A DNA stretch of 64,000 nucleotides from Cryptomeria japonica. Its lineage: Eukaryota > Streptophyta > Pinopsida > Cupressales > Cupressaceae. Positions 10,697-22,929 of this stretch are shown here, one piece after another. The first letter of the stretch is position 1; every line of letters begins with the position of its first letter. The position numbers and the translations under genes were made by a program. The notes under the pieces are model-generated. The model saw nothing but the letters and a program-made list of their open reading frames with translations. It was not told where the DNA came from and did not search any database. The stretch lies in the NCBI RefSeq assembly GCF_030272615.1, contig NC_081406.1:232614396-232678395 (forward strand), in the 5' to 3' direction.

Positions 10697-11879
10697 AGTT
10701 ACCAAATGAAGATTCTACACTGCATTCAGGTACACATCCATTGTTGGCCTTAGATTCATCCTTCTTTACCCAAATCTTCTTATGCTGATCTCTAATGTCA
10801 TCTAATTTTGCCTTTCCATTTTCATCTAATTTTTTCTTGTCAACAAGAGCACTGTTTTTGCTTCTACAGAATTTTGCAATATGACCGGTTTTGTTGCATG
10901 CTCGGTAAACAACATTATTCTTTATGGGTTTGAAGTTCATCTAATTATGTCTTCTCTTGCACTATTTAGAAATATGTCCAAACATTCCACAAGCATAGAA
11001 TCTTTTGTTCTGAAAGTTATTCATTACTACTCTACACACATTTGACTTATGTCCAAAATTATTGCATCTGAAACACTGACCAGTAAAGGTAGTTCTAAGA
11101 AAATTATTCATGTTGTTCATCATATTGTTCATCATTCCATTATTCATCTTACTTATACACTAACTCACCATATGACCAGACTTGTTGCAAGTAAAAAATC
11201 TTCCATTGAATTCATGAGCACTAGATTGTCTTACCAGAGGATTCTTTCTCTTCTTCTAATCAGGTTTTGCATTTCCTTGTCTAGATCAGGAGGATTCACC
11301 TTTCTCAAATCCTAGGCCTCACATATCCTTTCCATGTCTTCGACTTTCCAACTTCTCATCAAGCCTTGCTAAACTAGCTTTGAATTTATCTGTGTATTCA
11401 TTGGCAGTAGCAAGTTCATCCCTCAAGGTAGCTATCCATCTTTCAAGTTCTTGACCATTATTCCTTGATTGTGTTAACTCAAGATTCAACTGATCATTCT
11501 CATAGGTAAGCCTGAAGCATTCATCAGCTCTATCCTTCAGTGACTATGCTATATTCTCTTCATTCTTCTTCTGGTCCTCAATTTCCTTAGTCAACCTCAT
11601 CATAATGGATTGCATCTCATTCTTCAAAGCAACATTCTCTCTTTCAAGCTTGTTAGCCTCATCATCTTTGTCCTGGTATTCCATGATTTGATCTTCTTTC
11701 TCCTTCAACTTGTCCATTAATTCCTTCCTCTTTTCTCTACAAATACTTGCTTGATCCTACAGCTCACTAATGAATTCATCAACAACATTTAGGTTCTTCT
11801 TCAAGGTATAGATCTCATTTCTACCTACATCAAGATCCTCAATTGCCAGATTGATTTGTCTCTGAAAACTGGAATCCAT
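10697..11879 (-). pseudogene. gag: gag C-terminal remnant: coiled coil plus four zinc knuckles
   Basis: Read from ATG at 11879, the first ~180 codons are a heptad-rich coiled coil full of Glu, Lys and Leu. It is followed by Asn/Met repeats and four CCHC-type knuckles: TCNKSGHMVS-x-C, CFRCNNFGHKSNVC, YACGMFGHISK-x-C and RACNKTGHIAKFC. In three of them the first Cys is replaced by Tyr or Phe. Several in-frame stops interrupt it. Zinc knuckles bind RNA during packaging. The usual Sirevirus gag core is missing: the coil begins almost at the primer-binding site, so the 5' part of gag was deleted along with pol. Confidence 0.78.
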
Positions 11880-11930
11880 TGAATCAGTCTTCCAGATCTT
11901 CCTCAAGCGGTTAAGCTTCCTCAAAGGAAC

Positions 11931-11946
11931 TAGGCTCTAATACCAA
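11931..11946 (-). promoter_or_regulatory. Primer-binding site, initiator-Met tRNA type
   Basis: On the minus strand TTGGTATTAGAGCC follows the 5' LTR after a base or two. It differs by one transition from the plant initiator-Met complement TGGTATCAGAGCC. It proves that this end is 5' and the element is minus-strand. Confidence 0.88.
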
Positions 11947-11947
11947 T

Positions 11948-12915
11948 TGTTAGAATCAAGGATCACTAAGAGGGGGGGGGGGTGAATTAATGATCTATAA
12001 GATTTTAAATCCACAAACTTATTCTTTATCCACTGGTTAGAAATGCATAGCTGAAAAGAAGATAAACGTGCAACAAAGAATACACAAATCCACAACACAA
12101 GAATTTTTACTTGGAAACCCAGAAAGGGAAAAACCACGATGGGGCTGGAACCCACAATATTCATATACTACAACTAGGAGTACATAAATAATACATAGAT
12201 GGGGAATGCACTTGCATTCAGGCTCATAGCTTAGAGCTCACTACTAAATTACAATTGCCTAGAAGGCTACAACCTTCTGGGAAGTCTCAATGACTTATAA
12301 TTTAATTATAATGAGGAAATAAAATGAAATGAACTCTCAAATAGCATTTCATAATGCAATAATGAGTTTTGGTTAAGCATTGAATCTCTGATTGTCTTCG
12401 CTCTGCAAATACCCTGTCTCTGTCTCAGACAACTATCGGTTGGTCTGAAAGAAAAGTGGGCATGTGAAATGGAGCTCAATTGCACCAAAATGGATCACCA
12501 CTCTATTAACACACCCAAAATCAATTTCCAAATTGATCCTATATATCCAGTCTTAGCACAAAATCAATATCCTTCAAGTCGGCTTCAAGAAGTGTAACGT
12601 GTAGCTCCAAGCTAGCTTCAATCTTGAACAAAACATAGCACCAGACAAAAATATTATAATCACATGCTTCCCAAGGGTCTTCCCACTCACCAATATCATA
12701 AAAAAAATCACCAAAAACACCGCAATCATCGGAAATCATTCTGGATCAAAAAAAATACTGATAGACACTATTTTATCGGTTAACTGCTTACTGGTTAACT
12801 CCATCTTCTAGATAAGATGAATCACCAAGAATATTTTCCATTAATGAAAACCCTAGACAAATATGCAACTATCGAAAATCACCTAAAATCACTGGATGAG
12901 TGTCAATTTCAAACA
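11948..12915 (-). repeat. 5' LTR of the Sirevirus-like element
   Basis: 968 bases from TGTTAGAATC to TTTCAAACA as written on the plus strand; 11 Gs at 11972-11982. It is adjacent to the primer-binding site inside and to AGGAT outside (12916-12920). Confidence 0.88.
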
Positions 12916-12920
12916 AGGAT

Positions 12921-13304
12921 CACACTTTTCTTTGAGCCACTTACCATTCTTGGAGGTGAACTTATTCATCATGGGGGAGACATAATCTCTCACCTTCCCT
13001 TCTATGGGGGGCTATCGATTGGATTATTATGATGGATTTATTTCCTAGGGGGTATTGATGTGATATCTCCATACATCACAAGATCTATCACTTATATATA
13101 TGTAACATATCTCTTTCTTGGAGAGCATTTTTTCTCCCATAAGGTGTTTTCCCATTTCTACATTAGTAAGAGATTAGTTGCATGACTAGTTGTGCATGGT
13201 CACCTAGCATGACTTAGTTGTCAAGACCCATATATTACATCTTCACATTAGTCTTGCATCATTTTCATAATAATTTATCTTCCTAAGTTGCACTTAAGTG
13301 GGGG
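12921..13304 (+). mobile_element. Older LTR element, 3' internal region (continuation)
   Basis: Continues the fragment of 3166-3382 across the nested element and aligns with 46251-46619, including TCACTTATATATATGTA versus TCACTTGTATATATCTA. It ends in a purine-rich GTGGGGG tract. No protein motif is visible. Confidence 0.65.
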
Positions 13305-13609
13305 TATAGGTGCAAATAAGGGTATTTTCTAGCTAGTTATTGGTTAAAACCTATTCACACATGTTAATTTTACTTAGGATAGCTTAGTTGTCACATGGCA
13401 CAATCATTTAATAGTGTTTATGTTGATTTTCGTAGATGTTCTTCTAGATGTAGAGATGAGTCAATATTATGTATTTACTTTTTTTGTAGGGTAGTTGTAA
13501 CTTCTCCCTCCTCACTTGCATGTGTGAGATTTCTTATTTGTACATTGTAACATATCAAATAATCAGGGAGTGCGCACATCTTTGTTATGAATTCCTAATC
13601 TTTCCAATA
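13305..13609 (+). repeat. LTR of the older element (copy 1)
   Basis: Homologous to 46620-46987. It starts TATAGGTGCAAATAAGG (TG has become TA) and ends TTTCCAATA, about 305 bases. The next bases, TGTTATCATTGC, resemble a decayed initiator-Met primer-binding site (9 of 12 match), as expected when an internal region follows. Confidence 0.6.
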
Positions 13610-14567
13610 TGTTATCATTGCTTTGTCTAGGAAAATTAGCAAAGAATTGAGTAATTGATATGAGATCTAGCATTCATCTTTCACATAGTCTAGTCTACAG
13701 ATTTAATATCATTTTATCATTCAAAATTCTTAGAATTTCAAGAAGTTGCCTCCATTTAGTTTTCCTTTACACCTATGGAATTTTTTTAATTTTATATCCT
13801 TCTATTTGTTAGTTCTAGTGATATAAATACCTGCAACGATTGGAGGAGTGAATTATCATTTTTATTTTAGGTGCAAGTGATATTATTGAAATCATTGGAG
13901 TGATCATTTTTGGGACAACACTATATTGGTAATATAGTCAATTCCTCCAACAATTTAAACAACAATGATATCTTTTTAATTCTTTCCACTATATCGAATT
14001 TCTTACAATTCTTTCACTTGCGAGAGGTTTATGTCTCATTGTTGGGTCATTTTTTTTTCCTTCATTGAATTATCGAGAAACGGTATTAAAGGGCTCATTT
14101 AATTAGTAATATTCATAATTGGAGGGTTGTGATATATTATAATTGAGTTACCATTTCTTATTTCACATTGAGCTATATACATATTGGTCAAAAAGAGGCA
14201 TCTTTGTTGTTGTGATTAGTATCTAGTCAGTTGCATCTTTTTTCATTATCTAGAGTGCTTTTTTTGTGTGGGCCCTTACACTATTCCATTGGAGCTCATT
14301 AATTTTAATATTGGCATCTATTATTATCCAAAGTGGTATCCTATTTAATGAAGATGACAATGATTTGATTTTAGAGGTGTGACTATTGTTCTTTGGCAAC
14401 AATTTATTTCAAATGATAGGGTTGCATCAAGCTTGGTGTGATAGTTCATGGTTGTGGTGCACTCATATAGAAAGGATAGTGATTATATATAAAGTAATTT
14501 GTATAAAGAGGTGCGATTTAAAAAGTGGCATTTTTGTGTTGGTGTAAAGCCTCTTTTTTATGGAGTA
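13610..14567 (+). other. Unassigned region, probably internal to the older LTR element
   Basis: No ORF, RNA gene or repeat that I recognise. It lies between the LTR at 13305-13609 and the tandem array. The sequence right of the array (36586-36901) is presumably its continuation because the array is flanked by GTTCA/ATTCA. Confidence 0.4.
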
Positions 14568-14572
14568 GTTCA

Positions 14573-15699
14573 TGTTGGAATTCAGGAACATTCAGAAGGG
14601 GAGGGTGAATCAGTGTTCTACTATTTTTAATAGTCTTAATCTGATTCTGCAACCACTTATTGCAATTGAACAAAAGAAAGATGCAAACACATAAAGAAAA
14701 TATCCACAACACCATAACACTAGGACTTTTACATGGAAATCCAATTAAGGGAAAAACCATGGTGGGATTGAGACCCACAATATTAATATACTCTATTAGA
14801 AGTATATATATTACAATAAGGGGAATGCACATGCATTCAGACACACTGCCTAGAGCTTACTTCTGAAATTACAATAAGGGCTACAACCCCAAAAGGATCA
14901 CTACCTTATATGGTGATTACAAAAGATTACTAGAAGGTTTGAACTATTGAATAGAATCAACAAATTCTTGAGTATAGTTCTAGTTAAGAACAAAACACAT
15001 AATCTTACTCTGCTCTACGATACTGCGTTGTTTTTTTGTTTTTCTATATTTCAAAGCATAAATCCTTCACATGTGCATGCGAAATTGTGCACAATCACTC
15101 ACAAATACTTTTCACACAACCACCGATATTAAAAATAATCATATTAATCGTTCTTTTATATCTATGACATCAAATTATGTCTCCTTCATGTCAGCCCAAA
15201 AATGCATAACACACAAATGAAACATGTATACCAAGTCGACTCAATCCAAACTCAAATCCATATGCAGACCCCCAAAAAATGTCCAAATGCTTCCCAAATG
15301 TCAACTAAACATCCTCAAACACACAAATGATCACTAAAATTACTCTGCACGATTTGCACAATGAGTATCCACATGTTACTACTGATGAACACTGTTCTAA
15401 CCAAAAACCTATACATCAAATCTTCCAACTTACTCAAGAATAATTACTAGAGGCCACAAACCTGGAATAAGGTAGATTACACATCCACAATGCTTCTTTG
15501 AGATCTAAAATACAAAATATTCAACAAAAATGAAGTACCAACCAAAACACTGTACACTATTGGATGTCCTATTCAAACTCATCTAACCTCACCATAACTC
15601 CTTCTGGTATGAACAAATTAGGAACTGCGGATGGAATATCTAACTCTAGTTTCCATCAATAACAACATCTGATAATATATGCAGTATCTCTTGCCAACA
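14573..15699 (-). repeat. Array LTR 1
   Basis: From TGTTGGAATTC to CTTGCCAACA on the plus strand, 1,127 bases, uninterrupted. The G-rich block near the outer end is reduced to GGGGAGGG. Left flank GTTCA. Confidence 0.85.
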
Positions 15700-15942
15700 A
15701 TCTCCCCATTTGGCATTGATGGCAACACTTAGTGAAAAATGACTAAATGTTAGAATCAAAACCAAAATACTATACATTGCAATACACCAAAAAGCTAACA
15801 ACTAGACTCAAAAACCAACAACTCCCCCTAGGATCAAAATTTTTCACTTTTGTATACTCCTCTTTTGACATCAATGGCAGAGGTAGGGATTTGTTAACCA
15901 AAATTGAGGCCAAAATTATGTATACATATATACACACAATCC

Positions 15943-16425
15943 TTACAAAAATTTGAAGATGTCTGCAAAAGAGTTCTTCAATGAATTCAAGTGGCTATCC
16001 CAACCCTTCTTGAGACATTCAAAAATTGTAAGGCCACTGAATAGATAAGCTTGTGTCTCTACTGCTTTAAGATCTGTTAGTTCACTGCTAGCTAGAGCAT
16101 CTTTTGTATCTCTCAAGGCAATAAACATGGTGTCCGAATTAGGAGTAATATGACTCTGAAGTTTACTAACTCTTCCAATTATTCTTTCCCTGTCATGGCT
16201 CAAATTCCTGATCTTATCAGGTAATGATATCACTTGATCTCCAAGGCTACTCACTGATACTGATAATGGATCAATGGACTTAGATATTTGTGATAACTCA
16301 TCCTCATGCTCTTTGCATTTCTTCTCAATTTTTTCAATGAATTTTGATAGTGATAATCATGTTTTGTAAATATTGCCAGCTTCGGTTAAACTATGCTGCA
16401 TTCTTTTCACACAAGTGTCCAACTA
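15943..16425 (-). pseudogene. Env-like C-terminal coiled-coil ORF, array unit 1
   Basis: On the minus strand the frame runs from the LTR border to a stop at 15943, about 160 codons with a stop near the start; the last 103 codons are open. The protein is hydrophilic and helical, with SSLGDQVISL, KIRNLSHDRERIIGRV and AETQAYLFSGL, ending FKFL. It matches the C-terminal coil of the env-like ORF at 5597-10296 (GQILNITEKIRNFEKEKERM). The first codons adjoin the LTR directly, where a primer-binding site would be expected. Protein function is unknown. Confidence 0.55.
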
Positions 16426-16426
16426 T

Positions 16427-17562
16427 TGTAATTAAGGAAAACTGAGAGGGGGGGGCGGGGGTGAATCACTTTTATGCTATTTTTAACATTCTTAATATGA
16501 TTTCATAACCACTTAATGCAACTGAACAAAAGAAAGATGAAAACAAATAAAGAAAATATCCACAACACCATAACACTAGGATTTTTATATGGAAACCCGA
16601 TTAAGGAGAAAACCATGGTGGGATTGAGACCCACAATATTAATATACTCTATTAAAAGTATAGAAATATTACATAAGGAAAATGCACATGCATTCAGACA
16701 CCTACCTAGAGATCACTGTTAAAATTACACTAAGGGCTACAACATCGGAAGGCTCACTGCCTTACAAAATGATTACAAAATATTACAAGAAGATTTGAAT
16801 TATTGAATAGCATCAACAAATGCCTAAGTATGGTTCTAGTTAAGCACAAAACACATAATCTTACTCTGTTTTTCTATACTACTATATTCTATTGTTCTAC
16901 TATATTCTAGAGCACAAATACTTCACATGCACATGTGGAACTTTGCATAATCACTCATAAATACTTTTCACACAACCAGTGATATTAAAAATGATCATAT
17001 CAATTGTTCTTTTATCTCTGCAATATCAAATTATGTCTCCTTCATGTCGGCCCAAAAACACATAACACAAAAATGAAATGTGTATACCAAGTTGGCTCAA
17101 TCCAAACTCAAATGCATATGCATGCCAAAATAAATTGTCCACATGATTCCCACATGTCGGCTAAACATCCTCAAACACACAAATGATCATCAAAATTACT
17201 CCGCACAATCCACACAACAAATATCCACACGTTAGTGTTGATGAACACTGTTCTAACCAAAAACCTATACACCGGATCTTCCAACTTACTAAGGAATCAT
17301 CACCAGAGGACACAAAACTAGAATAAGGTAGATTACACATCCACAATCTTTCTCTGAGATCTGCAAAATAAAATATTCAGCCAAAATAAAGTACCAACCA
17401 AAACACTGTACACAATCGGATTTCCTATTTAAACTCACCAAACATCACCATAATTCAATCTATCTTTCGGTATGAACAAATTAAGAACTGCAGATGTAAT
17501 ATTTGACTCCAGTTGGCATCAACGACAACATCTGATCATCTATGAAGTGTCTCTTGCCAACA
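16427..17562 (-). repeat. Array LTR 2
   Basis: From TGTAATTAAGG to CTTGCCAACA, 1,136 bases, uninterrupted. The G block is eight Gs, C, five Gs (16448-16461). Internal in the array, with internal segments on both sides. Confidence 0.85.
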
Positions 17563-17803
17563 ATCTCCCCTTTTGGCATTGATGGCAACACTAAGTAAAA
17601 AATGACTGCATCGGAAGCAAAATCAACATACTATACACTGCAATACTCCACAAAGCTAACAACCAGACTCAAAAATCAATAACTCCCCCTAAGATCAACA
17701 TTTTTCACTCCTCTACACTCCCCCTTTCACATCAATGGCAAAGGTAGGTATTTGGTAACCAAAATTCAAGCCAAAATTCTATATACATATATATACACAG
17801 TCC

Positions 17804-18290
17804 TTACAAAAATTTGAAGATGTCCACAAAAGAGTGTTTCCATGAATTCAAGTGGCTATCCCAACCCTTCTTGAGACATTCTAAAATCTTTATAAGGCCA
17901 CTAAATAGATAAGCATGTGTCTCTACTGCTTTGAGATCTATTGGTTCACCGCTAGCCACAAAAATTGATCCTTAGCACTTGTTAACACACTATACATAGT
18001 GTCCAACTTAAGAGTAATATGATTCCAAAGTTCACTAACTCTACCAATTATTCTTTCCTTGTCATGGCTCAAATTCCAGATCTTCTCAAGTAATGATATC
18101 ACTTGATCTCCATGGCTACTCACAGAGACTGATAATGGATCAATTGACTTAGATATTCATCCTAACTCATACTCATGCTCCTTGTATTTCTTCTCAATAT
18201 TCTCAGTGAATTTCGACAGTGATAAGCATGATTTGTAAATATTGCTACCTTCTATTAAACTATGTTGCGTGCTTTTCACACAAGTGTCCA
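17804..18290 (-). pseudogene. Env-like C-terminal coiled-coil ORF, array unit 2
   Basis: Same frame as unit 1, from the LTR border (QLDTCVKS) through SSHGDQVISLLEKIWNLSHD to FKFL. It is interrupted after about 125 codons by a deletion or frameshift near 17960, so only the N-terminal part is open. It shows that the ORF upstream of the open part in unit 1 was coding: YKSCLSLSKF here is intact where unit 1 has a stop. Confidence 0.5.
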
Positions 18291-18631
18291 ATTGTTGGAA
18301 TTAAGGAGCACTAAGATTGGGAGGGTGAATTAGTGTTCTGCTATTTTTAACATTCTTAATTTAATTTTTCAACCACTTAATGCAACTGAACAAAAGAAAG
18401 ATGTAAACACATAAAGTAAATATTCACAACACCATAACACCACTTTTTAATATGGAAACTTGATTAAGGGAAAAACCACGGTGGGATTGAGACCCACAAT
18501 ATTAATATACTATTAGAAGTATATAAATATTACATAAGGGGAATGCACATGTATTCAGACACATTGCCTAGAGCTCACTACTCAAATTACAATAAGGGCT
18601 ACAACTCCAGAAGGCTAACTACCTTACAAAG

Positions 18632-19401
18632 TGAAGCAGTCACCGGTGAGGAGGGACCTCGAGGAGATCAATCCAAACCAGTCAGCAAGAATTAACACAA
18701 CAGAAACACATAGATATGATGGAGGCAATACATAACAGATAGTTTTATTACATGAAATTTAATTACATCCAACTGGTAACAATTGGGTTACAACATATCG
18801 ACACACAGGCCTGGTAGAATAGGTCACACCAGGATATTGAATCGAAAGATCTATCTTATAGTCACAGTCTATCTATTTGATACTTCTTGATTCCCTGATT
18901 CATTGCATTCTAAATCATGATTACAAATATATGTATCGATCCAAAAGGATTTGATCAGCCCAAAAAGGATCAAAACCCTAACATGCAAAAATGAATGAGC
19001 TCGGCCTCTGCCAAGAGATTCCTCCAGAAAATCCAAAGGATGAAATGCATAAGGTCGGCCACATGCCAAGAAACATTGAGATCAATGGCCAAGGCTCCAT
19101 AAGCTTTGTAATGGGTTCTATTAGATCACTAGAATAGGTCTCAGGCAATCGGTAACAAAGGAACAATCGGTAACAAGAAACTATCAAGGAAACCGGTAGT
19201 GATATCTTGTCGAAAAGTGATACAAATGAGATGCATTTAGAAAGAAAGAAGGATGATCAAGTATTCAAGTAGAATCCAACTCCATAGGAACTGGTGAGCC
19301 AAAATTGGGACACATAGAAAGGAAAACTGAAACTACAAACAGAAAAGAAAATGTTTTTGGTTCATGCAAGATTGTTGTGAATTGGGGATGCTCCTGCATC
19401 A
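18632..19401 (-). repeat. 3' LTR of the chromovirus
   Basis: TGAAGCAGTCACC to TGCTCCTGCATCA on the plus strand, 770 bases. The pol stop codon TGA coincides with the first three bases of the LTR on the minus strand. Confidence 0.9.
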
Positions 19402-19653
19402 GACATCCGGGGTTAATAAAAAGTGAGCCTCTCACTTTGTTGGGTTTAGAGGGAAACCAAGGTGGTCTACCTCTTCCTAACAAATCCAAGATGAATCTTC
19501 CACTGGTCTGTTCTTCCACTTCAAAAGATATTCTTTGTATGGACTGCTTCGGGTACTACACCCAATCCTACTATCCAAAATCTCTTCAATCTGATCTTGA
19601 TCCTTCTAGGGAAATTGTTTCTCCAAGTCTGCAATACTCTCCTCATTAAATTC
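19402..19653 (-). pseudogene. pol: Chromodomain at the pol C-terminus
   Basis: The minus strand reads IEEILDSR, EYLLKWKNRPVEDSSWI and EEVDHLGFPL, the pattern of a chromodomain with its aromatic positions (Tyr, Trp, Trp). In chromoviruses it targets integration to particular histone marks. Two in-frame stops (TAG and TGA) interrupt it. It follows the integrase GPY/F module and ends at the LTR border. Confidence 0.82.
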
Positions 19654-20971
19654 TTATTCATGGTACTCATGAAGATCTATAATGTTGAATATAGGTGAAA
19701 TACTTAGACTATCTAATAGCTCCACTTCATATGCATTTCCAGAACTGAACTTTCTCGAGATCTTAAAGGGTCCAAACTTCTTCATCTGCAACATGTTATA
19801 AGTTCCAATCGGTAATATCTCTTTTCTCAAATAAACCATCACTTCATTGCCAACTTCAAATTCCTTATGTCTCCTCTTCTCATCTGCCTTCTCCTTGTAT
19901 TTTCTATTCATGTCTTCCAAATTTTGTTTAACCTGAATATGCAATGCTGCAATTTGATCTGCAAATTCTTCTTCTTCTGAACTCTTCTGGTCTTCACTGC
20001 TAATGTCTCTCAATTTTTTTATTCCTTTAGGATGCACTCTGGTAACAATCTCAAAAGGTGTTTTTCTGATACTTCTATTCACTGAATTGTTATAGGCAAA
20101 CTCTGCTTGTGCAAGGATCAAATCCCAACTTCCAGTTTTATCTCCCAATAAACATCTCAATAGTTTCCCAAACTTTGATTAACTACTTCTATCTATCCAT
20201 TAGTCTGTGGATGAAAAGTAGAACTGAACTTCAAATCTATCTTCATTTCTTCCAAAGTGTTCTCCAAAAATAGCCAACAAACTTAGTGTCTCTATCTGAA
20301 ACTATACTCTTAGGTAATCCATGCAATCTTACCACTTCCTTGAAAAATAGGTTTGCTACATGCAATGCATCTGATGCCTTCTTACAAGGTATAAAATGAG
20401 CCATCTTTGAAAATCTATCCACTACCACAAATATAGAATCATTCCCTCTCGATGTCTTAGGTAAGCCAAGTACAAAAGCCATACTTATATCCTCCCAAGG
20501 TCTTACCAGTACTATCAAAGGTTTGTACAATCCCACATTCTGACTACTACCTTTTGCAACTTGAGAAACTCTACAACTTTGCACATATCTCTTAACATCC
20601 TTATGAATCTAGGGCCAAAAGTATTGTTCACTCACCAATGCAACTATTTTATCAATGCCAAAGTGTCCAACTAAACCTCCACTATGCTTCTCTTTTATCA
20701 AGTTCTCTCTCATGAAACTTTTAGGTATGCACAACTGAACTCCCTTAAATAGCATCCCATCCTGAATGAAGTAATCCAACCATTTTCTCCTATCAACCAT
20801 AACCAGTTCTCTACATGCTTTCCAAGGTTCTGCAAAATCTGGGTCTTTGTCATACAAGGTCTTCAAATCTTCAAAACCTAATACTGACACTCTCATCTCT
20901 GTCAGTAAATTCCTTCTCCTACTCAATGCATCATCAACTTTGTTAGATTTTCCACTTCTATGTTTCAACAC
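19654..20971 (-). pseudogene. pol: Integrase of the chromovirus
   Basis: Zinc-binding part (HSGGLVGHFG ... CRVSQ; the last Cys of the HHCC motif is Ser) at 20971-20540. Catalytic core follows: the first Asp position reads WEDISMAF, where MDF is expected, and the second is [10 protein letters not shown] frameshift between 20243 and 20160 falls near the Glu region. The rest of the core (EFAYNNSVNRS) and the GPY/F module (KKFGPFKISRKF) end ISPIFNIIDLHEYHE. A TAG stop follows YFWP. Confidence 0.88.
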
Positions 20972-21043
20972 AAAGGTGTAACTCTACAAGAACTCTACCC
21001 ATGTCATATGTTTCTAATTTAACTTACTCTGACTGCTCAAATA

Positions 21044-21307
21044 TTACAAAGCTTGATGGTCTGTATACAACACAAACTCCTTAGGCAACAAGTAATGTCT
21101 CCATTTCTTCAAGGCTTGAATTATGACATAAAATTCCTGATCAGATACTGAATATCTCTTTCGGGTATCATTCAATTTCTCACTGAAATATGCTATCTCT
21201 TTCCCTTCTTGACTCAAAACTGCTCCTATTGTTGTTCCACTTGCATCACAATCCACTTGAAATACCTTATTGAAATTTGGTAAAGCCAACATAGGCTGCT
21301 CAATCAC
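21044..21307 (-). pseudogene. pol: RNase H of the chromovirus
   Basis: [30 protein letters not shown] and LYTDHQAL give the usual Asp, Glu and Asp catalytic positions. It degrades the RNA of the RNA-DNA hybrid during reverse transcription. TAA and TAG stops separate it from the integrase; TAG and TGA lie just upstream. Confidence 0.88.
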
Positions 21308-21463
21308 TTTCTATTTCAACAACTCAAAGATTTTGTTTGCTCACATGGTCCGCTTGAATTCCTTCGGATCTCCCCTCATGGTCTCAGTCACAAGGTTACA
21401 AACTGAACTGAAATTTCTGATAAACTTTTGGTAAAAACTAGCCAATCTATGAAATGATCTTAC

Positions 21464-22294
21464 CTATCCAATGCTTTCTGGTGTAGGCCACTCAACAATG
21501 GCTTTCACTTTTTCAGGGTCCATCTTCAAACCACCCTCAGATATCACAAATCCTAAATAGACTAACTCATCCTTCATGAAAGTACACTTCTTGATATTGA
21601 TCAGTAACTTTTCTTCTCTCAACCTCTGCAAAACTTGTCTTAACAGCAACAAATGCTCCTCTTTTGTCTTACTAAAAATCAAAATGTCATCCAAGTACAC
21701 AATAACAAACTTACCAAAGAATTTCTTCAAAACCTCATGTATCAGCCTCATGAAAGTACTCAGTGCATTAGTCAGTCCAAAAGGCATCACTGATCATTCA
21801 TATAATCCTTCATTTGTCTTAAATGTTGTATTCCATTCATCACCTTCTCTGATCTCGATTTGATGATATCCACTTTTAAAATCTATCTTTGTAAAGTACT
21901 TTCCTCCACTCAAACAGTCCATTATGTCATCCATCTTAGGCAAGGGAAACCAATTTTTCACTATGATCTTGTTTATTTCTCTTGAATCGCTACACATCCT
22001 CCATTCTCCATTCTTCATAGGGGCTAATGTTGCTGGTACTACACAAGGGCTTAGACTTTCCCTAATAAAACCTTTTTCCAATAGCTCCTGCACTTGTCTA
22101 TTTAGTTCTCCATTCTTTGTCGGTGTTAACCGGTGTGCAACTTTGCTAGGCAAACTAGCTCCAGGAACTAAGTCCATACAATGACTAATACTTCTAATAG
22201 GTGGCAATCCTCCAGGTACATTATCTAAAATGATGTCCCCATACTCTGTCAATAAATCTCTTATTTTTGTCGGGTGTTCTCCTTCCAATTCCAA
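21464..22294 (-). pseudogene. pol: Reverse transcriptase of the chromovirus
   Basis: Motifs in order: [56 protein letters not shown] and the active site [12 protein letters not shown] (about 21686-21705), then [11 protein letters not shown]. All three catalytic Asp are present. A TGA stop (after GLYE) splits it into two open pieces of 166 and 108 codons. Confidence 0.92.
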
Positions 22295-22315
22295 TCTCTC
22301 GGTCTTCTTAAGAAT

Positions 22316-22903
22316 TCAGGCAAAACACACATTCTCATGTCTCAGTCCATCCATGAACTTCCTTCCATCTACTAGACAGATTCTAGTATTTGTACAAACT
22401 TCATTCTTCAAAGGTTCCTCCAAAGGAAACAAGGTTTGCTTCATTCCATTGGCCACAATAGTGTATGTATTCTTCTTCCCATCATGTATTGTTTGTCTAT
22501 AAAACTGCCAAGGTGTTCCCAACAAAAGATGACAAATGTCCATAGGCATAATATCACACAAAACTTCATCATGGTAATTCCTACTTTTCAATTTTACTAA
22601 ACACTGTTCTCTTACTAACAACTTATGTTCCTCCTAAATCCATGCTATCTGGTAGGTCTTAGGGTGTTTCAATCTCTGCAATTTCAACTTATTCACCATC
22701 TCTTCTGAAACAATATTATCTAAACTACCACTATCAATAACAACTTTACAACACTTACCGAATACCTTACATTTGGTCTTGAACAGGTTCTTCCTCTGCA
22801 AGGGTTCTTTATCTCCTTCGGTATGACACAAAGATCTCCTCATCATCAATAGCTCTCCATCTTCCGGTTTATTGTCTGATCTGGTGGGTTTCTCCTCCAC
22901 CAC
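22316..22903 (-). pseudogene. pol: Aspartic protease of the chromovirus
   Basis: CKVVIDSGSLDNIVSEEM carries the Asp-Ser-Gly active site, and DICHLLLGTPWQF is the C-terminal hydrophobic-Gly motif. It cleaves the polyprotein. A TAG stop after AWI separates the two halves. Confidence 0.85.
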
Positions 22904-22929
22904 TGTCGCTCTTCCGGTAGCCTCTAAAT

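Larger units (their letters stand above)
3383..12915 (-). mobile_element. Non-autonomous Sirevirus-like Ty1/copia element without pol
   Basis: A complete insertion flanked by AGGAT (3378-3382 and 12916-12920). On the minus strand it reads 5' LTR (12915-11948), an initiator-Met primer-binding site, a gag remnant with coiled coil and four CCHC-type knuckles, a long env-like ORF, a polypurine tract and the 3' LTR (5227-3383). The env-like position after a TTAGGGGGAGA tract, coiled-coil gag and PPT type AAATGGGGAGA are typical of the Sirevirus lineage. There is no protease, integrase, RT or RNase H between gag and env-like ORF, and the gag N-terminus is also missing, so it needed help to move. 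Two solo LTRs were inserted later. Confidence 0.82.
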
